64,000 nt of DNA, from positions 2,542,001 through 2,606,000 of the forward strand of contig CAWGZV010000002.1 of NCBI GenBank assembly GCA_963827155.1. The letters run 5' to 3'. Each line of letters opens with the position of its first letter. Positions within the stretch are counted from its first letter, which is position 1. Origin of the DNA: UTCFX2 sp963827155 (GTDB lineage: Bacteria; Chloroflexota; Anaerolineae; Anaerolineales; UBA4823). The notes under the pieces are model-generated. The model was not told the origin of the DNA, searched no databases, and saw nothing but the letters and a program-made list of their open reading frames with translations. Below are positions 42,342 to 52,800 of the stretch, one piece after another. The position numbers and the translations under genes are program-made.

Positions 42342-45300
42342 TCAATCCGAACTGGCGTGTACTTTCTCTAAAGATGTTTGCAGCGCCTCCGCTAATCCAT
42401 AGACATTTGGGGGCTGCATCACGCTATGATGCGAACCAGGGACCCTATGGATCTCAACCCCACCTGAGGCAAGATTGGTCCAACCACCATCCTGAGGATA
42501 GTAGGTCAATAATGGTAAAGTTTGCACTCGGAACAGATCAATCTTTCCGGTAAACTTTGGCGGATTGTATTTACTCAATGCGATAATATGGATCTCCATC
42601 AGGCGTCTGATATGGCTAGGGGCTTCCTCGACTGCGGCATGATCACCAATCAATTCACGAGGTGTAATCGAGGCCTGGATTCCAAACCGGTGAAGGAGAG
42701 CGATCTGGGTCCTTCTTAACCGGCGCTTGATCACAACCCTTTTCTCGTCCACCCCTAATTCCAGGAAGTCTCTCCACCAAAAAGGCAGATTTCTAAGGAA
42801 GTTGAGGGTTATTTCAGACCTTCTGACTTTTTGGCCCTTATGCCGCCGATCAAAAGCGAAAGAGTTGATTAAAGCGAGCAAATCTACTTGCTCACCCATA
42901 GATTGCAGCTGGCAAGCCATCTCGTAAGCAACCAATCCGCCGAAACAATAACCCCCTAAACGGTATGGACCTTTTGGACGCAACGAGCGGATTGCCTGTA
43001 TGTAGTAAGCCGCCATTTCTGGGATAGTTTGGTGCGGTTCAGATTGACCATCCAAACCCAGGGCTTGCAGACCAATGAAAGGCTGTTTTTCACCTAGCAA
43101 CTGCGCAAGTGGATAGAGATTGATTACCTCCCCTCCAAAATTGTGCACACAGAAGAACGGAGGATTACCCCCTTTGGGCTGGATGATCACCACCGGGGAC
43201 CAATGGGCCTCTTTTTCTTCACCTTTCAACCATTCGGATAGCTCGGCGATCGTTGGTGCTTCAAACAGGGTTGAGAGAGGGAGCCGGTATCCGGTATTAC
43301 GTTCAATTTGGTTGAAAAGCCGCATCGCAAGCAGGGAATGCCCACCTATATCAAAGAAATTGTCATGAATACCTATCGAACTTAATCCTAAGACTTTCTC
43401 CCAGGTTGAGGCTAGCTGGCGTTCTACCTCGTTCCTGGGGGAAACATACTTACGACCGCTTCGAGATTGATCGGAATCCAAGATGCTGTTTTTCTGAAGA
43501 GCGATGCGATCAATTTTTCCGTTCGGCGTAAGCGGCATCTCCTCCAGGATTTGAAAAAGAGAGGGAATCATATATTCCGGCAGCCGATCGTGTAAATATC
43601 CATAAAGCTTACCGGTTTGAACTACAGCACCAGGCTCAGGGACAAGGAATGCTACTAAACGGAGATCGCCCATTTTCGAGCGAACCGCAAGGACTGATGC
43701 CTGTCGGATCTGAGGGTGTTTCATGAGGGAAAGTTCAACTTCAGCTGGTTCCACTCGAAATCCGCGGATCTTAACCTGGTGATCTACTCTTCCTAAGAAC
43801 AGAATGTTCCCATCCGAAGAATAACGACCTAAATCTCCGGTCCGGTACAGGCGGGCTCCAGGTTCGCCGTACGGATCCGGAATAAAACGTTCTGCAGTCA
43901 GATCTGGGCGGTGTAAATAACCTCGGGCGAGGCAATCTCCACCGAGGTAGAGCTCTCCTACTGTGCCAATCGGCACCAGGACGCCATAAGCATTCATTAT
44001 CCGGATCTGGGTATTCGCGATTGGCATCCCAATTGGGGGGATATGCCACCATTCATCCGGGAGCCCCTTCAGACTGTAGGAACTGACGACGTGTGCTTCG
44101 GTTGGACCATAATGATTGTGCAACTGGCATTCAGGTAAATTTGCGAAGAATTCTTTAATCTCAGGCGTGACCTGGAGCTGTTCCCCAGCCGTGATCACCT
44201 CGAGCAGCGATTTGGGGAATAGTTTTCGATTAAACGCAACCTCGGCCAACGCCTGGAGCGCAACGAAGGGGAGAAAAAGCCGCTGGATGCGCGAGGATTG
44301 AATGTAAGCCAGCAGACTTTCCATATCACGGCGGACTTTTTCACCCACGATAACCAGAGTTCCGCCGGCGCTCCAGGTGCTGAAAATTTCTTGAAAAGAG
44401 ACATCAAAGTTTAAAGAAGTGAGCTGCAGCGTACGCGAGGGCAATGGAGCGGAAAAATGATTCAACTGCCAACAAATGAGGTTCACAAGCGGCCGGTGCC
44501 CCATCATGACCCCTTTAGGCTTTCCTGTCGACCCTGAAGTGTAAAGTACATAAGCAAGGTTGTCCAAGCCGGCGAGAGGATCCGGATCCTGACGAGAATA
44601 ATTCGCCCATTCTGACAGACAATCATCTACAAAAAGAATTTCTGTCATGGATCCAGGGAGTTCTTCTGCATGAAGTTTCTTCGTGAGCAGCCAATCAACC
44701 TTCGATTCCTCACAAATGGAATCCAATCGCGCTTTTGGATATCCTGGATCTAATGGCAGACAGGCACCGCCGGATTTCAATACACCAAGGACTGAGATCA
44801 ACAGGTCAATCGAGCGTTCCATATATATCCCAACCAGCGTATCCGGTCGAACACCTTTTGAGCGCAGGTAATGGGCCAATTGATTGGCGGTTGCATTCAA
44901 CTCCGCATAGGTCATTGAAACCACCCCGGGCTGTTCAACTGCTACAGCGGAGGGGGTGCGCTTAACCTGTTCTTCAACGAGTTGGTGAACATACTGATAA
45001 GGCGGCGCTGCGGTTTGGGTATTATTCCAAGTCTTGAATAATTCCGATTCGGGTGCAGTTAATAATTCAAGATTACCAACTGGGACATCGGGGTTTATGA
45101 TGATTTCTAAGAGCAGCTTTTCATAAAGCCCCAATATTCGTTCTGCGGTCTGTTTCTCAAACAAATCGCTTGAATACTCCAGGGTCAGATCGATATGATC
45201 CCCTCGTTCGCTGGCGAATAAAGTAAGATCGAATTTTGACCAGCCATGATCGAGCTTAATCGGTTGAAGCGCCAACTCTGAAATATCCGAATAAATGTCT

Positions 45301-47873
45301 TTGGTTGGGTGAATAACCATCATGGTCTGAAACAATGGATGACGGCTAAGATCACGATGAGGTTTTATCTCCTCAACCAATTTTTCGAATGGGAAATCCT
45401 GGTTGTCCAGGGCTTCCAAAACGAAGCGCGATACTTGATTTAAATGATCTCGAAAACTTGGGTTAGCTGCAAAATTGACCCGTATCACAAGAGTATTTAA
45501 GAAGAAACCGATAAGATCTTTTATCTCCGGTTGGCTGCGATTTGCAATTGGAGAACCGATAAGGAATTCTTCCTGCCCAGATAAACGGTAAAGCAGGGTT
45601 TGGAAAGCAGCTAAAAGAATGATGAAAAGAGTTACTTGCTCCTTCTTGCTCAGATCACGAATGGATTGGACCAGACTGCCAGACAAGCGATGCGAAACAG
45701 TACCCCCTCGATAGGAAAAGACCGCGGGCCGGGGATGGTCGATCGGCAGTTCGAGGACTTGAGGCGCACCCGCCAACTTTTCCTTCCAGTAATTAAGCTG
45801 AGCCGCTCCAACCGGTCCTTCCAGCATTTCCAACTGCCAATCTGCAAAATCACTGTATTGAATGGGAAGATCCGGCAAGTTGGCGTGATCTCCCAACAAC
45901 TCAGTTCGGTAAAAGAATCCCAGCTCTCGAATGAGCACCTCTGTTGACCACTCATCAATCACGACATGGTGCAAATTGAGGAGCAGGTCATGGTCGTATT
46001 CTCCATTCACGATCAAGTAGACACGGAGAAGAGGGCCAATCTCCAAGTCGAAGGGCTCTTGACTCCATTCTTCCAAACGGCGCTTGGCTTCTGAATTCCG
46101 CTCATTCTCATTCAGGCTGCTTAAATCTAGGGTTTGAATTGAGATCTTGAGCTCTGGCGCGACTACCTGTCGGTTCTCGCCATCGATCTCTTGAAAAGTG
46201 GTGTGCAAAATGCTGTGACGCCTGACGATTTTATTGATACTCGTTTCGAGAGACTGGAGACTTACGGCTCCGCTCAAATGGAAAGCCATCGGGACATTGT
46301 AGGCACCGCCCACCATACCCAAACGTTCCTGGAACCACATCCGCTCCTGTCCGAAAGAAAGCCGGGCGGGGCTTTGATCCGTCCGAATTGGGATATTCCG
46401 GCGCATGGATGGCTGGCGCTGCTGACGGATCCATTCAGCCAGCATCCTAATGCTTGGATACTGGAAGATCGCGGTAACGGGGATGGGATATCCCATCTGC
46501 TCTTCTATCCTGGAAGCAAGGCGAAGAGCGAGTAAAGAATGCCCGCCGAGCTCAAAGAAATTGTCCTCAATTCCAATTTCTGCCAGGCGCAAAACTGCCA
46601 TCCAGATCTCGCACAGCTCCCGCTCGATCTCATCACGGGGGGCGGCGCTTTCCTTCCCTATTGCCCTTGCTTCGAACTCCGGGACTGGTAATGATTTTCG
46701 ATCCAGCTTGCCATTTGCAGTGAGCGGGAGAGCATCCATCCATGTATAAACATCAGGAACCATATATTCCGGCAGGCTGGTCTGTAAAAATGAACGAAGC
46801 TCATTATTACCTGGTTTGGTGAATGGATTTCGTGCGACAACAAAGGCTGCCAGAAATTGTTTCTGATGATTTTCTGCCAATATCACAACCGCCTGTTGAA
46901 TATCTGGGTGGTGGGAAAGCACTGCTCCTATCTCACCCAGCTCAATTCTCAGACCGCGCAGTTTTACCTGGTGATCTGTGCGACCCAGAAATTCGATCTG
47001 CCCGTCAGAATGCATGCTTACAAGATCACCGGTTCGATAAAGACGGGTCTGGCAAGGATCCTCAGAAAAATTGAATGGATTTGGAATAAACCGTTCTGCG
47101 GTCAGCTCTGGGCGATTGAGATAGCCGCGCGCCAATCCTATCCCACTGAGGTATAGTTCTCCAGGAACGCCGAAGGGAACAGGACTCAGCGATTCATCCA
47201 GCACATATGTCTGCAAGTTCGTGATTGCCTTCCCGATCGGTGGAGCACCTGCTTCGAAAGCGGTCGATGGGTCTGACTGCTGAGCCGTTGTGGTTTGTCC
47301 CCCATCTATCGGACGATAAGGGGCAACTTCTACGCTGGTCGCCACAACTGTGCACTCTGTCGGTCCATAGTTGTTCACTACCCTGAAAGGAAGTTCAGCA
47401 GGAGGTCGCCGGTGCAGTTTATCGCCACCTGTCAAGACCAATCGCAAGGCAGACTCGGCAGGCCAGGGGGCATCGAAAATCGATTCGGCAATCGGTGTCG
47501 GCAGAAAGCTGGTGGTGATTCGCTCTCGGGTGAACCAGGCAATCAGTCTTTCCGGAGAAAGATCGCGCTCATCCTCTAGAAGATGGATTTGAGCGCCACA
47601 AGATAAATATGGCCAGACCTCCCACACGCTGGCGTCAAAGGAGAGCCCGGCGAGGTGAGTTGCGTGATCTGTGGAATTTACCTCGAAGGCTGTTCGATGC
47701 CAATGTACCAAATTCAGCAATCCCTGGTGCTCAAGCTCGACCCCCTTCGGTGAACCAGTCGAGCCAGAGGTATAGATCAAATAAGCTCGATCTGAGGGAG
47801 AAATCTGATAGCCTGGATTTTCTGAGGAGAAGGAGGCAATCTCTGGCCATTCCTCCTCGAATTTAGCCACCAA
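42342..47873 (-). CDS. NRPS protein 4, main fragment: A5(rest)-PCP5-C6-A6-PCP6-TE
   Basis: Genuine coding starts near 47954. Domains: A5 core from IYTSGSTGSPKG, pocket code DAWFLGNVVK (Leu); PCP5 DNFFELGGHSLL; C6 with LHHVVIDEWS; A6 with YTSGSTGKPKGVM, pocket code DVQFIAHVVK (Pro); PCP6 DNFFDIGGHSLL; and a C-terminal type I thioesterase of about 250 residues. The thioesterase elbow reads GGYCFGG, with Cys (codon 42945-42947) in place of Ser. The usual Asp after the next strand is Asn (42864-42866). The His is in GSHHSVM. It adds the last two residues and releases the peptide. Corrected for one missing and one extra base, the gene is 49760-42342, 2,472 residues. It ends 72 nt before uvrB. Confidence 0.92.
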   Translation of the reverse strand: MVAKFEEEWPEIASFSSENPGYQISPSDRAYLIYTSGSTGSPKGVELEHQGLLNLVHWHRTAFEVNSTDHATHLAGLSFDASVWEVWPYLSCGAQIHLLEDERDLSPERLIAWFTRERITTSFLPTPIAESIFDAPWPAESALRLVLTGGDKLHRRPPAELPFRVVNNYGPTECTVVATSVEVAPYRPIDGGQTTTAQQSDPSTAFEAGAPPIGKAITNLQTYVLDESLSPVPFGVPGELYLSGIGLARGYLNRPELTAERFIPNPFNFSEDPCQTRLYRTGDLVSMHSDGQIEFLGRTDHQVKLRGLRIELGEIGAVLSHHPDIQQAVVILAENHQKQFLAAFVVARNPFTKPGNNELRSFLQTSLPEYMVPDVYTWMDALPLTANGKLDRKSLPVPEFEARAIGKESAAPRDEIERELCEIWMAVLRLAEIGIEDNFFELGGHSLLALRLASRIEEQMGYPIPVTAIFQYPSIRMLAEWIRQQRQPSMRRNIPIRTDQSPARLSFGQERMWFQERLGMVGGAYNVPMAFHLSGAVSLQSLETSINKIVRRHSILHTTFQEIDGENRQVVAPELKISIQTLDLSSLNENERNSEAKRRLEEWSQEPFDLEIGPLLRVYLIVNGEYDHDLLLNLHHVVIDEWSTEVLIRELGFFYRTELLGDHANLPDLPIQYSDFADWQLEMLEGPVGAAQLNYWKEKLAGAPQVLELPIDHPRPAVFSYRGGTVSHRLSGSLVQSIRDLSKKEQVTLFIILLAAFQTLLYRLSGQEEFLIGSPIANRSQPEIKDLIGFFLNTLVIRVNFAANPSFRDHLNQVSRFVLEALDNQDFPFEKLVEEIKPHRDLSRHPLFQTMMVIHPTKDIYSDISELALQPIKLDHGWSKFDLTLFASERGDHIDLTLEYSSDLFEKQTAERILGLYEKLLLEIIINPDVPVGNLELLTAPESELFKTWNNTQTAAPPYQYVHQLVEEQVKRTPSAVAVEQPGVVSMTYAELNATANQLAHYLRSKGVRPDTLVGIYMERSIDLLISVLGVLKSGGACLPLDPGYPKARLDSICEESKVDWLLTKKLHAEELPGSMTEILFVDDCLSEWANYSRQDPDPLAGLDNLAYVLYTSGSTGKPKGVMMGHRPLVNLICWQLNHFSAPLPSRTLQLTSLNFDVSFQEIFSTWSAGGTLVIVGEKVRRDMESLLAYIQSSRIQRLFLPFVALQALAEVAFNRKLFPKSLLEVITAGEQLQVTPEIKEFFANLPECQLHNHYGPTEAHVVSSYSLKGLPDEWWHIPPIGMPIANTQIRIMNAYGVLVPIGTVGELYLGGDCLARGYLHRPDLTAERFIPDPYGEPGARLYRTGDLGRYSSDGNILFLGRVDHQVKIRGFRVEPAEVELSLMKHPQIRQASVLAVRSKMGDLRLVAFLVPEPGAVVQTGKLYGYLHDRLPEYMIPSLFQILEEMPLTPNGKIDRIALQKNSILDSDQSRSGRKYVSPRNEVERQLASTWEKVLGLSSIGIHDNFFDIGGHSLLAMRLFNQIERNTGYRLPLSTLFEAPTIAELSEWLKGEEKEAHWSPVVIIQPKGGNPPFFCVHNFGGEVINLYPLAQLLGEKQPFIGLQALGLDGQSEPHQTIPEMAAYYIQAIRSLRPKGPYRLGGYCFGGLVAYEMACQLQSMGEQVDLLALINSFAFDRRHKGQKVRRSEITLNFLRNLPFWWRDFLELGVDEKRVVIKRRLRRTQIALLHRFGIQASITPRELIGDHAAVEEAPSHIRRLMEIHIIALSKYNPPKFTGKIDLFRVQTLPLLTYYPQDGGWTNLASGGVEIHRVPGSHHSVMQPPNVYGLAEALQTSLEKVHASSD

Positions 47874-47883
47874 CGTTCCAAAT

Positions 47884-48576
47884 TCAGATAGGCGATTCGA
47901 CCAGGCGCATTGTGCGACAATCAGCTTTGGCGCTGCATCTTCGACCAGTAAATTTTAATCTGGCTTCGGGGTATCCTGGGTCGAGCGGCAGATAGGCGCC
48001 GCCCGCTTTTAATATTCCTAATAAGACGGCGATCATATCCGGGCTGCGATCCATTAAAACCCCTACAAGCGATCCGGAGGATACTCCTCTTGAATTTAAA
48101 TAATGGGCTATCTGATTCGCCCTTTGGTTGAATTCACCGTATGTAAGCGAGGATTGCGGTTGTCCATCCCTGCCAGACGATCCGGTTTGAGTCAGCGCGA
48201 GGGACTGTGGGGCTTTATTTGCATAAAGCTCAATCATTTGATGAACGAGACGATCAGCAGCAAAGTGAATTTGATTTCCAAATCCGGCGGTTAATATTTC
48301 ATTTCGATCAGTTTGGGAGAGGATGGAAAGGGTGGAAATCGATTGGTCTGGATCTGCGGCTATGCTTTGTAAAAGAATTCTAAAATGGTGGAGCATCTGC
48401 TGGATGGTTTCCACCTTGAAAAGGTCCAGGCTATATTCCAGCCTTGCGTTTAAACCATTTGAATTTTCGGTGAGGAATAAAGTCAGATCAAATTTCGACC
48501 AGCCGTATTCAACTCGAACACGCTCCACCTCGAGCCCAGCCAGGTGAAAATCTCGGATGCCGGCTGGCTGGATCAC
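47884..48576 (-). CDS. NRPS protein 4, middle fragment: C5(end)-A5(start)
   Basis: Continuation of protein 4. It holds the end of condensation domain C5 (YGWSKFDLTLFLTENSNGLNARLEYSLDLF) and the first third of adenylation domain A5 (LTYGEFNQRANQIAHYLNSRG, then GILKAGGAYLPLDPGYPEARL). Genuine coding runs from about 48607, where a T is missing, to about 47954, where an extra base appears after AAATTT. The terminal residues after ARLKF are out of frame; the corrected text LVEDAAPKLIVAQCAW leads into the main fragment. Confidence 0.88.
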   Translation of the reverse strand: MIQPAGIRDFHLAGLEVERVRVEYGWSKFDLTLFLTENSNGLNARLEYSLDLFKVETIQQMLHHFRILLQSIAADPDQSISTLSILSQTDRNEILTAGFGNQIHFAADRLVHQMIELYANKAPQSLALTQTGSSGRDGQPQSSLTYGEFNQRANQIAHYLNSRGVSSGSLVGVLMDRSPDMIAVLLGILKAGGAYLPLDPGYPEARLKFTGRRCSAKADCRTMRLVESPI

Positions 48577-48605
48577 GAAGGCAATTTGAAAAAGAGGGTG
48601 GCGGC

Positions 48606-49760
48606 TTAATCGCGCTCGGGTTTGAGCGCCTCGACCAACTGCTCAAATGGCAGGTCCTGATTGTCGAAGGCGTCCAGCACAATCCCACTCTCGCGTTTGA
48701 GAAGCTGGCGGAATGTATGATTGCCCATTAATTCTGTTCTCAAAACAAGCGTATTGAGAAAGAAACCGATCAGATTTTCCAGCTCGATTTGCCTACGATT
48801 TGTTATTGGGATACCCACCAGAACGTCTGTCTGTCGGGAGTATCGATACAGGAGTACTTTGAATGCGGCGAGCAGCAAGGTGAATTGCGTCGTGCGTTCT
48901 GATCGGCTTAATTGGCGCAGCTGATCGAGCACTTCCGCAGGTATCTGCAACGATTCACTGGCACCGCGATAGCTTAACTTCGCTGGTCTGGGAAAATCGG
49001 TTTGTAAATTCACCGAAGGCGGAGCATTTTTCATTACGTTTCGCCAATATTCCAGCTGTTTCTCAAGAACGCTCCCTTTCAGCCAACTGAGCTGCCAATT
49101 CGCAAAATCCGCATATTGGATCGGTAGATCTGGCAGGTTTGCAGGCGTGCCTTCTACCTCCTCGGCGTAGAAGGCTCTGATCTCACGGAAAAGAATCTCC
49201 ATGGACCATTCATCGATCAGGATGTGATGGATATTGATAAGAAGAATCCATTCACGATCATCAAGCTGGATTAAATCAACTCGAATTAATGGGAGGCGTG
49301 AAAGGTCAAACCATTCGCGCCCGCAAGCTACGAGGAGCTGATTTGCTTCCTCACTCCGAGAACTTGATGGCACGTCTCGCAGGTCATGCAATCGAAGGTG
49401 CAAATCCAATTTGGGGGATACAACCTGGTACACTTCGCCATTGATTTCTTGAATGCTAGTCCGCAAAATCTCATGCCGGCTGATGACCCGGTTAATGCTG
49501 CGTTGGAACGCACCCAGATCCAAGTTTCCGATAAGATGAAATGCCATCGGGACGTTATAAACTTCCGAGCTGCCTTCCATCTGGTGCAGAAACCACATGC
49601 GCTGTTGAGCATGAGAGAGGGGTGCAGGCTCCTTGGAAAGCCGTGAGGAGATGGTCCACTGACCTGCTGAAGGGCTGAGATTCCGCTCCTTCAGCATCGC
49701 CTCGAGAAGAGCTCTTTTAGCAGGGCTGAGATTAAATTTCGATTTTGATTCTTTATCCAT
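48606..49760 (-). CDS. NRPS protein 4, N-terminal fragment: C5
   Basis: The start of the last NRPS protein. The N-terminus (KSKFNLSPAKRALLEAMLKERN) is the usual short linker before a condensation domain. C5 follows with LSHAQQRMWFLHQM (C1), RHEILRTSI (C2), INIHHILIDEWS (C3, HHxxxDE in place of HHxxxDG), YADFANWQ (C4), and IGFFLNTLVLR (C5). ATG 49760 is preferred over GTG 49763, with AGGGA 5 nt upstream. The frame is lost at 48607 through one missing T (ERDLSRHPLFQ when restored). The 83-nt gap after protein 3 has no terminator, so the NRPS genes look like one transcript. Confidence 0.9.
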   Translation of the reverse strand: MDKESKSKFNLSPAKRALLEAMLKERNLSPSAGQWTISSRLSKEPAPLSHAQQRMWFLHQMEGSSEVYNVPMAFHLIGNLDLGAFQRSINRVISRHEILRTSIQEINGEVYQVVSPKLDLHLRLHDLRDVPSSSRSEEANQLLVACGREWFDLSRLPLIRVDLIQLDDREWILLINIHHILIDEWSMEILFREIRAFYAEEVEGTPANLPDLPIQYADFANWQLSWLKGSVLEKQLEYWRNVMKNAPPSVNLQTDFPRPAKLSYRGASESLQIPAEVLDQLRQLSRSERTTQFTLLLAAFKVLLYRYSRQTDVLVGIPITNRRQIELENLIGFFLNTLVLRTELMGNHTFRQLLKRESGIVLDAFDNQDLPFEQLVEALKPERD

Positions 49761-49845
49761 CACATTCCCTAAGAAAACGGCAAAACCAATACAATTAAAT
49801 GCTCAGTCTCTCGATTTTCTCGAAACTCAATTTTCTGATGTTTTT

Positions 49846-52800
49846 CTAAATATCACCAACTTCATATCCTTCAGGGACCGAGACAGGCTTCTGCGTCATC
49901 GCAAGCAGCAATTCCACCATCTGCGCCAGAGCGGTAATGGTGGGGGTTTCAAGAAACAGGCTCAAAGGCAATTCGATCCGAAAGTGGTTTTGGAGGCGCG
50001 CCATCAAACGCATGGCCAATAATGAGTGTCCACCTACCATGAAGAAATGGTCCTGCAAACTGAAATTGTCGTGCCCTAACAATTCAACCCACATTGCAGC
50101 TATTGCTGATTCGATTTCATTTCTTGCATTCCGGTTAGAGGTCTGGATTGGGATCACAGCAGTCTCCTCGAGGGCTAAAGCTCCTCGATCAATTTTGCCA
50201 TTCGGGTTGACTGGCAGATGATCACGGAGCAGGATTTCGCCTGGCAGAAGATTAGAAGGCATTCGATCTGCCAGGTAACGCTCGAGCTCCTGGCGGGCTA
50301 GGATGCCTCCGGGGTGCAAAACAACATAAGCAATTAATCGATTTTCCTGGTCATCATCTTTTTTGCAAATGACACCACAATCTTTTACCTGCGGATGACT
50401 TCGAATGACCGCTTCGACTTCCCCAATTTCAACCCGCACACCCCGGATTTTCACTTGGAGATCCTTACGCCCCAGGAATTCCAGGTTTCCATCATCCTTA
50501 TACCTTCCGATATCTCCTGAGCAGTACATTCGGCTCCCAGGAAAATGCGAAAAAGGATCTGGTAAAAATACAGCCGCCGTTTCGGCTGGTTGACCGAGGT
50601 AGCCACGCGTCACCCCAACACCTCCAATATAGATGTCGCCTGGAATGTTGTTTGGAAGCAAGTTCAAGGATTTGTCCAGCAGATAAATTATAACGTTGGG
50701 GATAGGCTTTCCAATCGGGATGACCCCTTTTCGTTCAAGCCCCTCGCGGATAGGGAAGTAAGCGCATGTCATGGTCGTTTCGGTAGGACCATACTGGTTG
50801 ACGACCTTTATTGAAGATCCAAAAAATTGTTTGATCAATGGGAGATCTTCCCAATAGAGAGCCTCACCGCTTATAAGAAGCCATTGGACCAGTCCATCTA
50901 TATGGGGGATGGAGTTCAAAGAACCTACCAGCGTCCGCAAATGTGTCGGGACGATGCTCAAAACCGTATTGATCTGGTTCTCCTGTATGAGGGTTGAAAA
51001 ACGCTGGGGGTTTTTCACGTCCTCAGGAGTCATTAATACGAGCTTACCACCAACAGTCAGCGGGAGGAAGAAATCTCTCAATGATGCGTCGAAACTATTC
51101 GATGTAATTTGAAGCGCTGCGGTGTGGTGGTCAAAGCCATATTCATCCACTAAATAACGCAAATAATTAACTACCCCCTTATGAGAATTCATGACCGCTT
51201 TCGGACGGCCAGTTGATCCAGAGGTGTAATATATGCCTGCGATCTGATCAGATGAAATTTCTAATGACAGATTATCTTCTCGTTGTTCAGCGATTTGCTT
51301 ATTATCACGATCCAAGTTGACAGTAGCTATGGATGGCAGATTGATTTTCCCTTCAAATCTACCGTACGTCAAATTGTCTGTGATCAACAATTCGGCATGA
51401 GAGTCAGCGATCATTTCACTTAAACGGACTTTGGGATAATCTGGATCCAGTGGGATAAAAGCCCCTCCTGATTTCAAGACGGCGATATACGAAATAATGA
51501 GGTCCGGTGAACGAGACAGCAGGATCGCGATTCGGCTCTCATTCCCTACCCCTAACTGCCGCAAGTAATTTGCCAAACGGTTCGCTCTCTGATTCAGCTC
51601 TCTATAGCTTAATGATTTGGAACGGAAATAAACCGCCGGCGCGTCCGGTCTATGCTCCTCCTGAACTTCAAGAAGCTGATGTATTAAGACCCCAGTTTCG
51701 GATTCACACGAAGGTCCATAAGATTGCTGCAGGATGTTTGCAGCTTCTTTGGAGTTTAATAAGGACACGGAATTCAGAGGACTATCCAATTTATATAAAA
51801 TTCCAGCTAATAGCTCACAATAGCGATTCAGTAAGCGATCGATGGTCCTGTGATCAAATAGATCCGATGCATAGACAAACCGAAGAGAAATCTTATCAGC
51901 GCGATCTGAGATATAAAGTGAAAGGTCAAATTTGGAAGAACCCGCTTCTATTGACAGCCATTCTGTTTTTGTCTCGAACAGCTCAAGGGTTGGCTGCTCT
52001 GCCGGATAGTAATTGAACATAACCCGAAAGAGCGGCTGCTGTCCAAGGATGTTATGGGTTTGCAAATGCTGCACAAGACTCTCAAACGGATAATCCCGGT
52101 GCTCAAGCGCTTGTATGATTTGTTGATGAATCTGCTTAAAGCACTCCCTCACCGAGGTTTGCATGATCGTCTTTACAGGCAAAGCCAAAGTGTTAAGGAA
52201 ATAGCCTATCAGCGCCTCGAACTGGGATGGCTGGCGAATGGATACTGGCGTGCCAATAACAAATTCGTCTTGACCCGAGACACGTCCTAACATAAGAGCG
52301 AAGCAGCTTAATAGAATAGAGTGGACCGACACATCTTCTTCTCGGCTGACCTGCCTGAGCTTATTTACCAAGGATGAGCTCAGATTGGAATTCACAGACC
52401 CGCCAAGGTATGATGGATGTTTAGGGCACTGTCGATCGTAAGGCAATTCGAGAGGTTTTGGAAGGGCAGAGAGCAAACCAGCCCAAAACCTCAGTTGATT
52501 CTCTGCTTCTCGGGTATTCAACCAGGCTTTTTGATTAAATACGTAATCACTGAACCGGGCATCTAAGACCGCTAAATCATGATAACCCAAAACAACCGAT
52601 GAACGATATGCACTCCCCAACTCGCGCAAGAATATTTCCAGCGACCATTCGTCAAAAATCATATGGTGAAAACAGAACAACAATAAGTGTCTATCCGCTG
52701 CAATTTGGATCAGCTTAACACGCCAGAGCGGTCCTCGTTCGTGATCAAACGGCTGGCGGGTAAATTCCAATGCAATCCGCTGTAACCACATGTCTTGATT

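Noticed and set aside
45636..45947. Plus-strand open frames across the NRPS genes
   Set aside because: They are antisense to conserved NRPS domains, lack ribosome sites and resemble no protein family.
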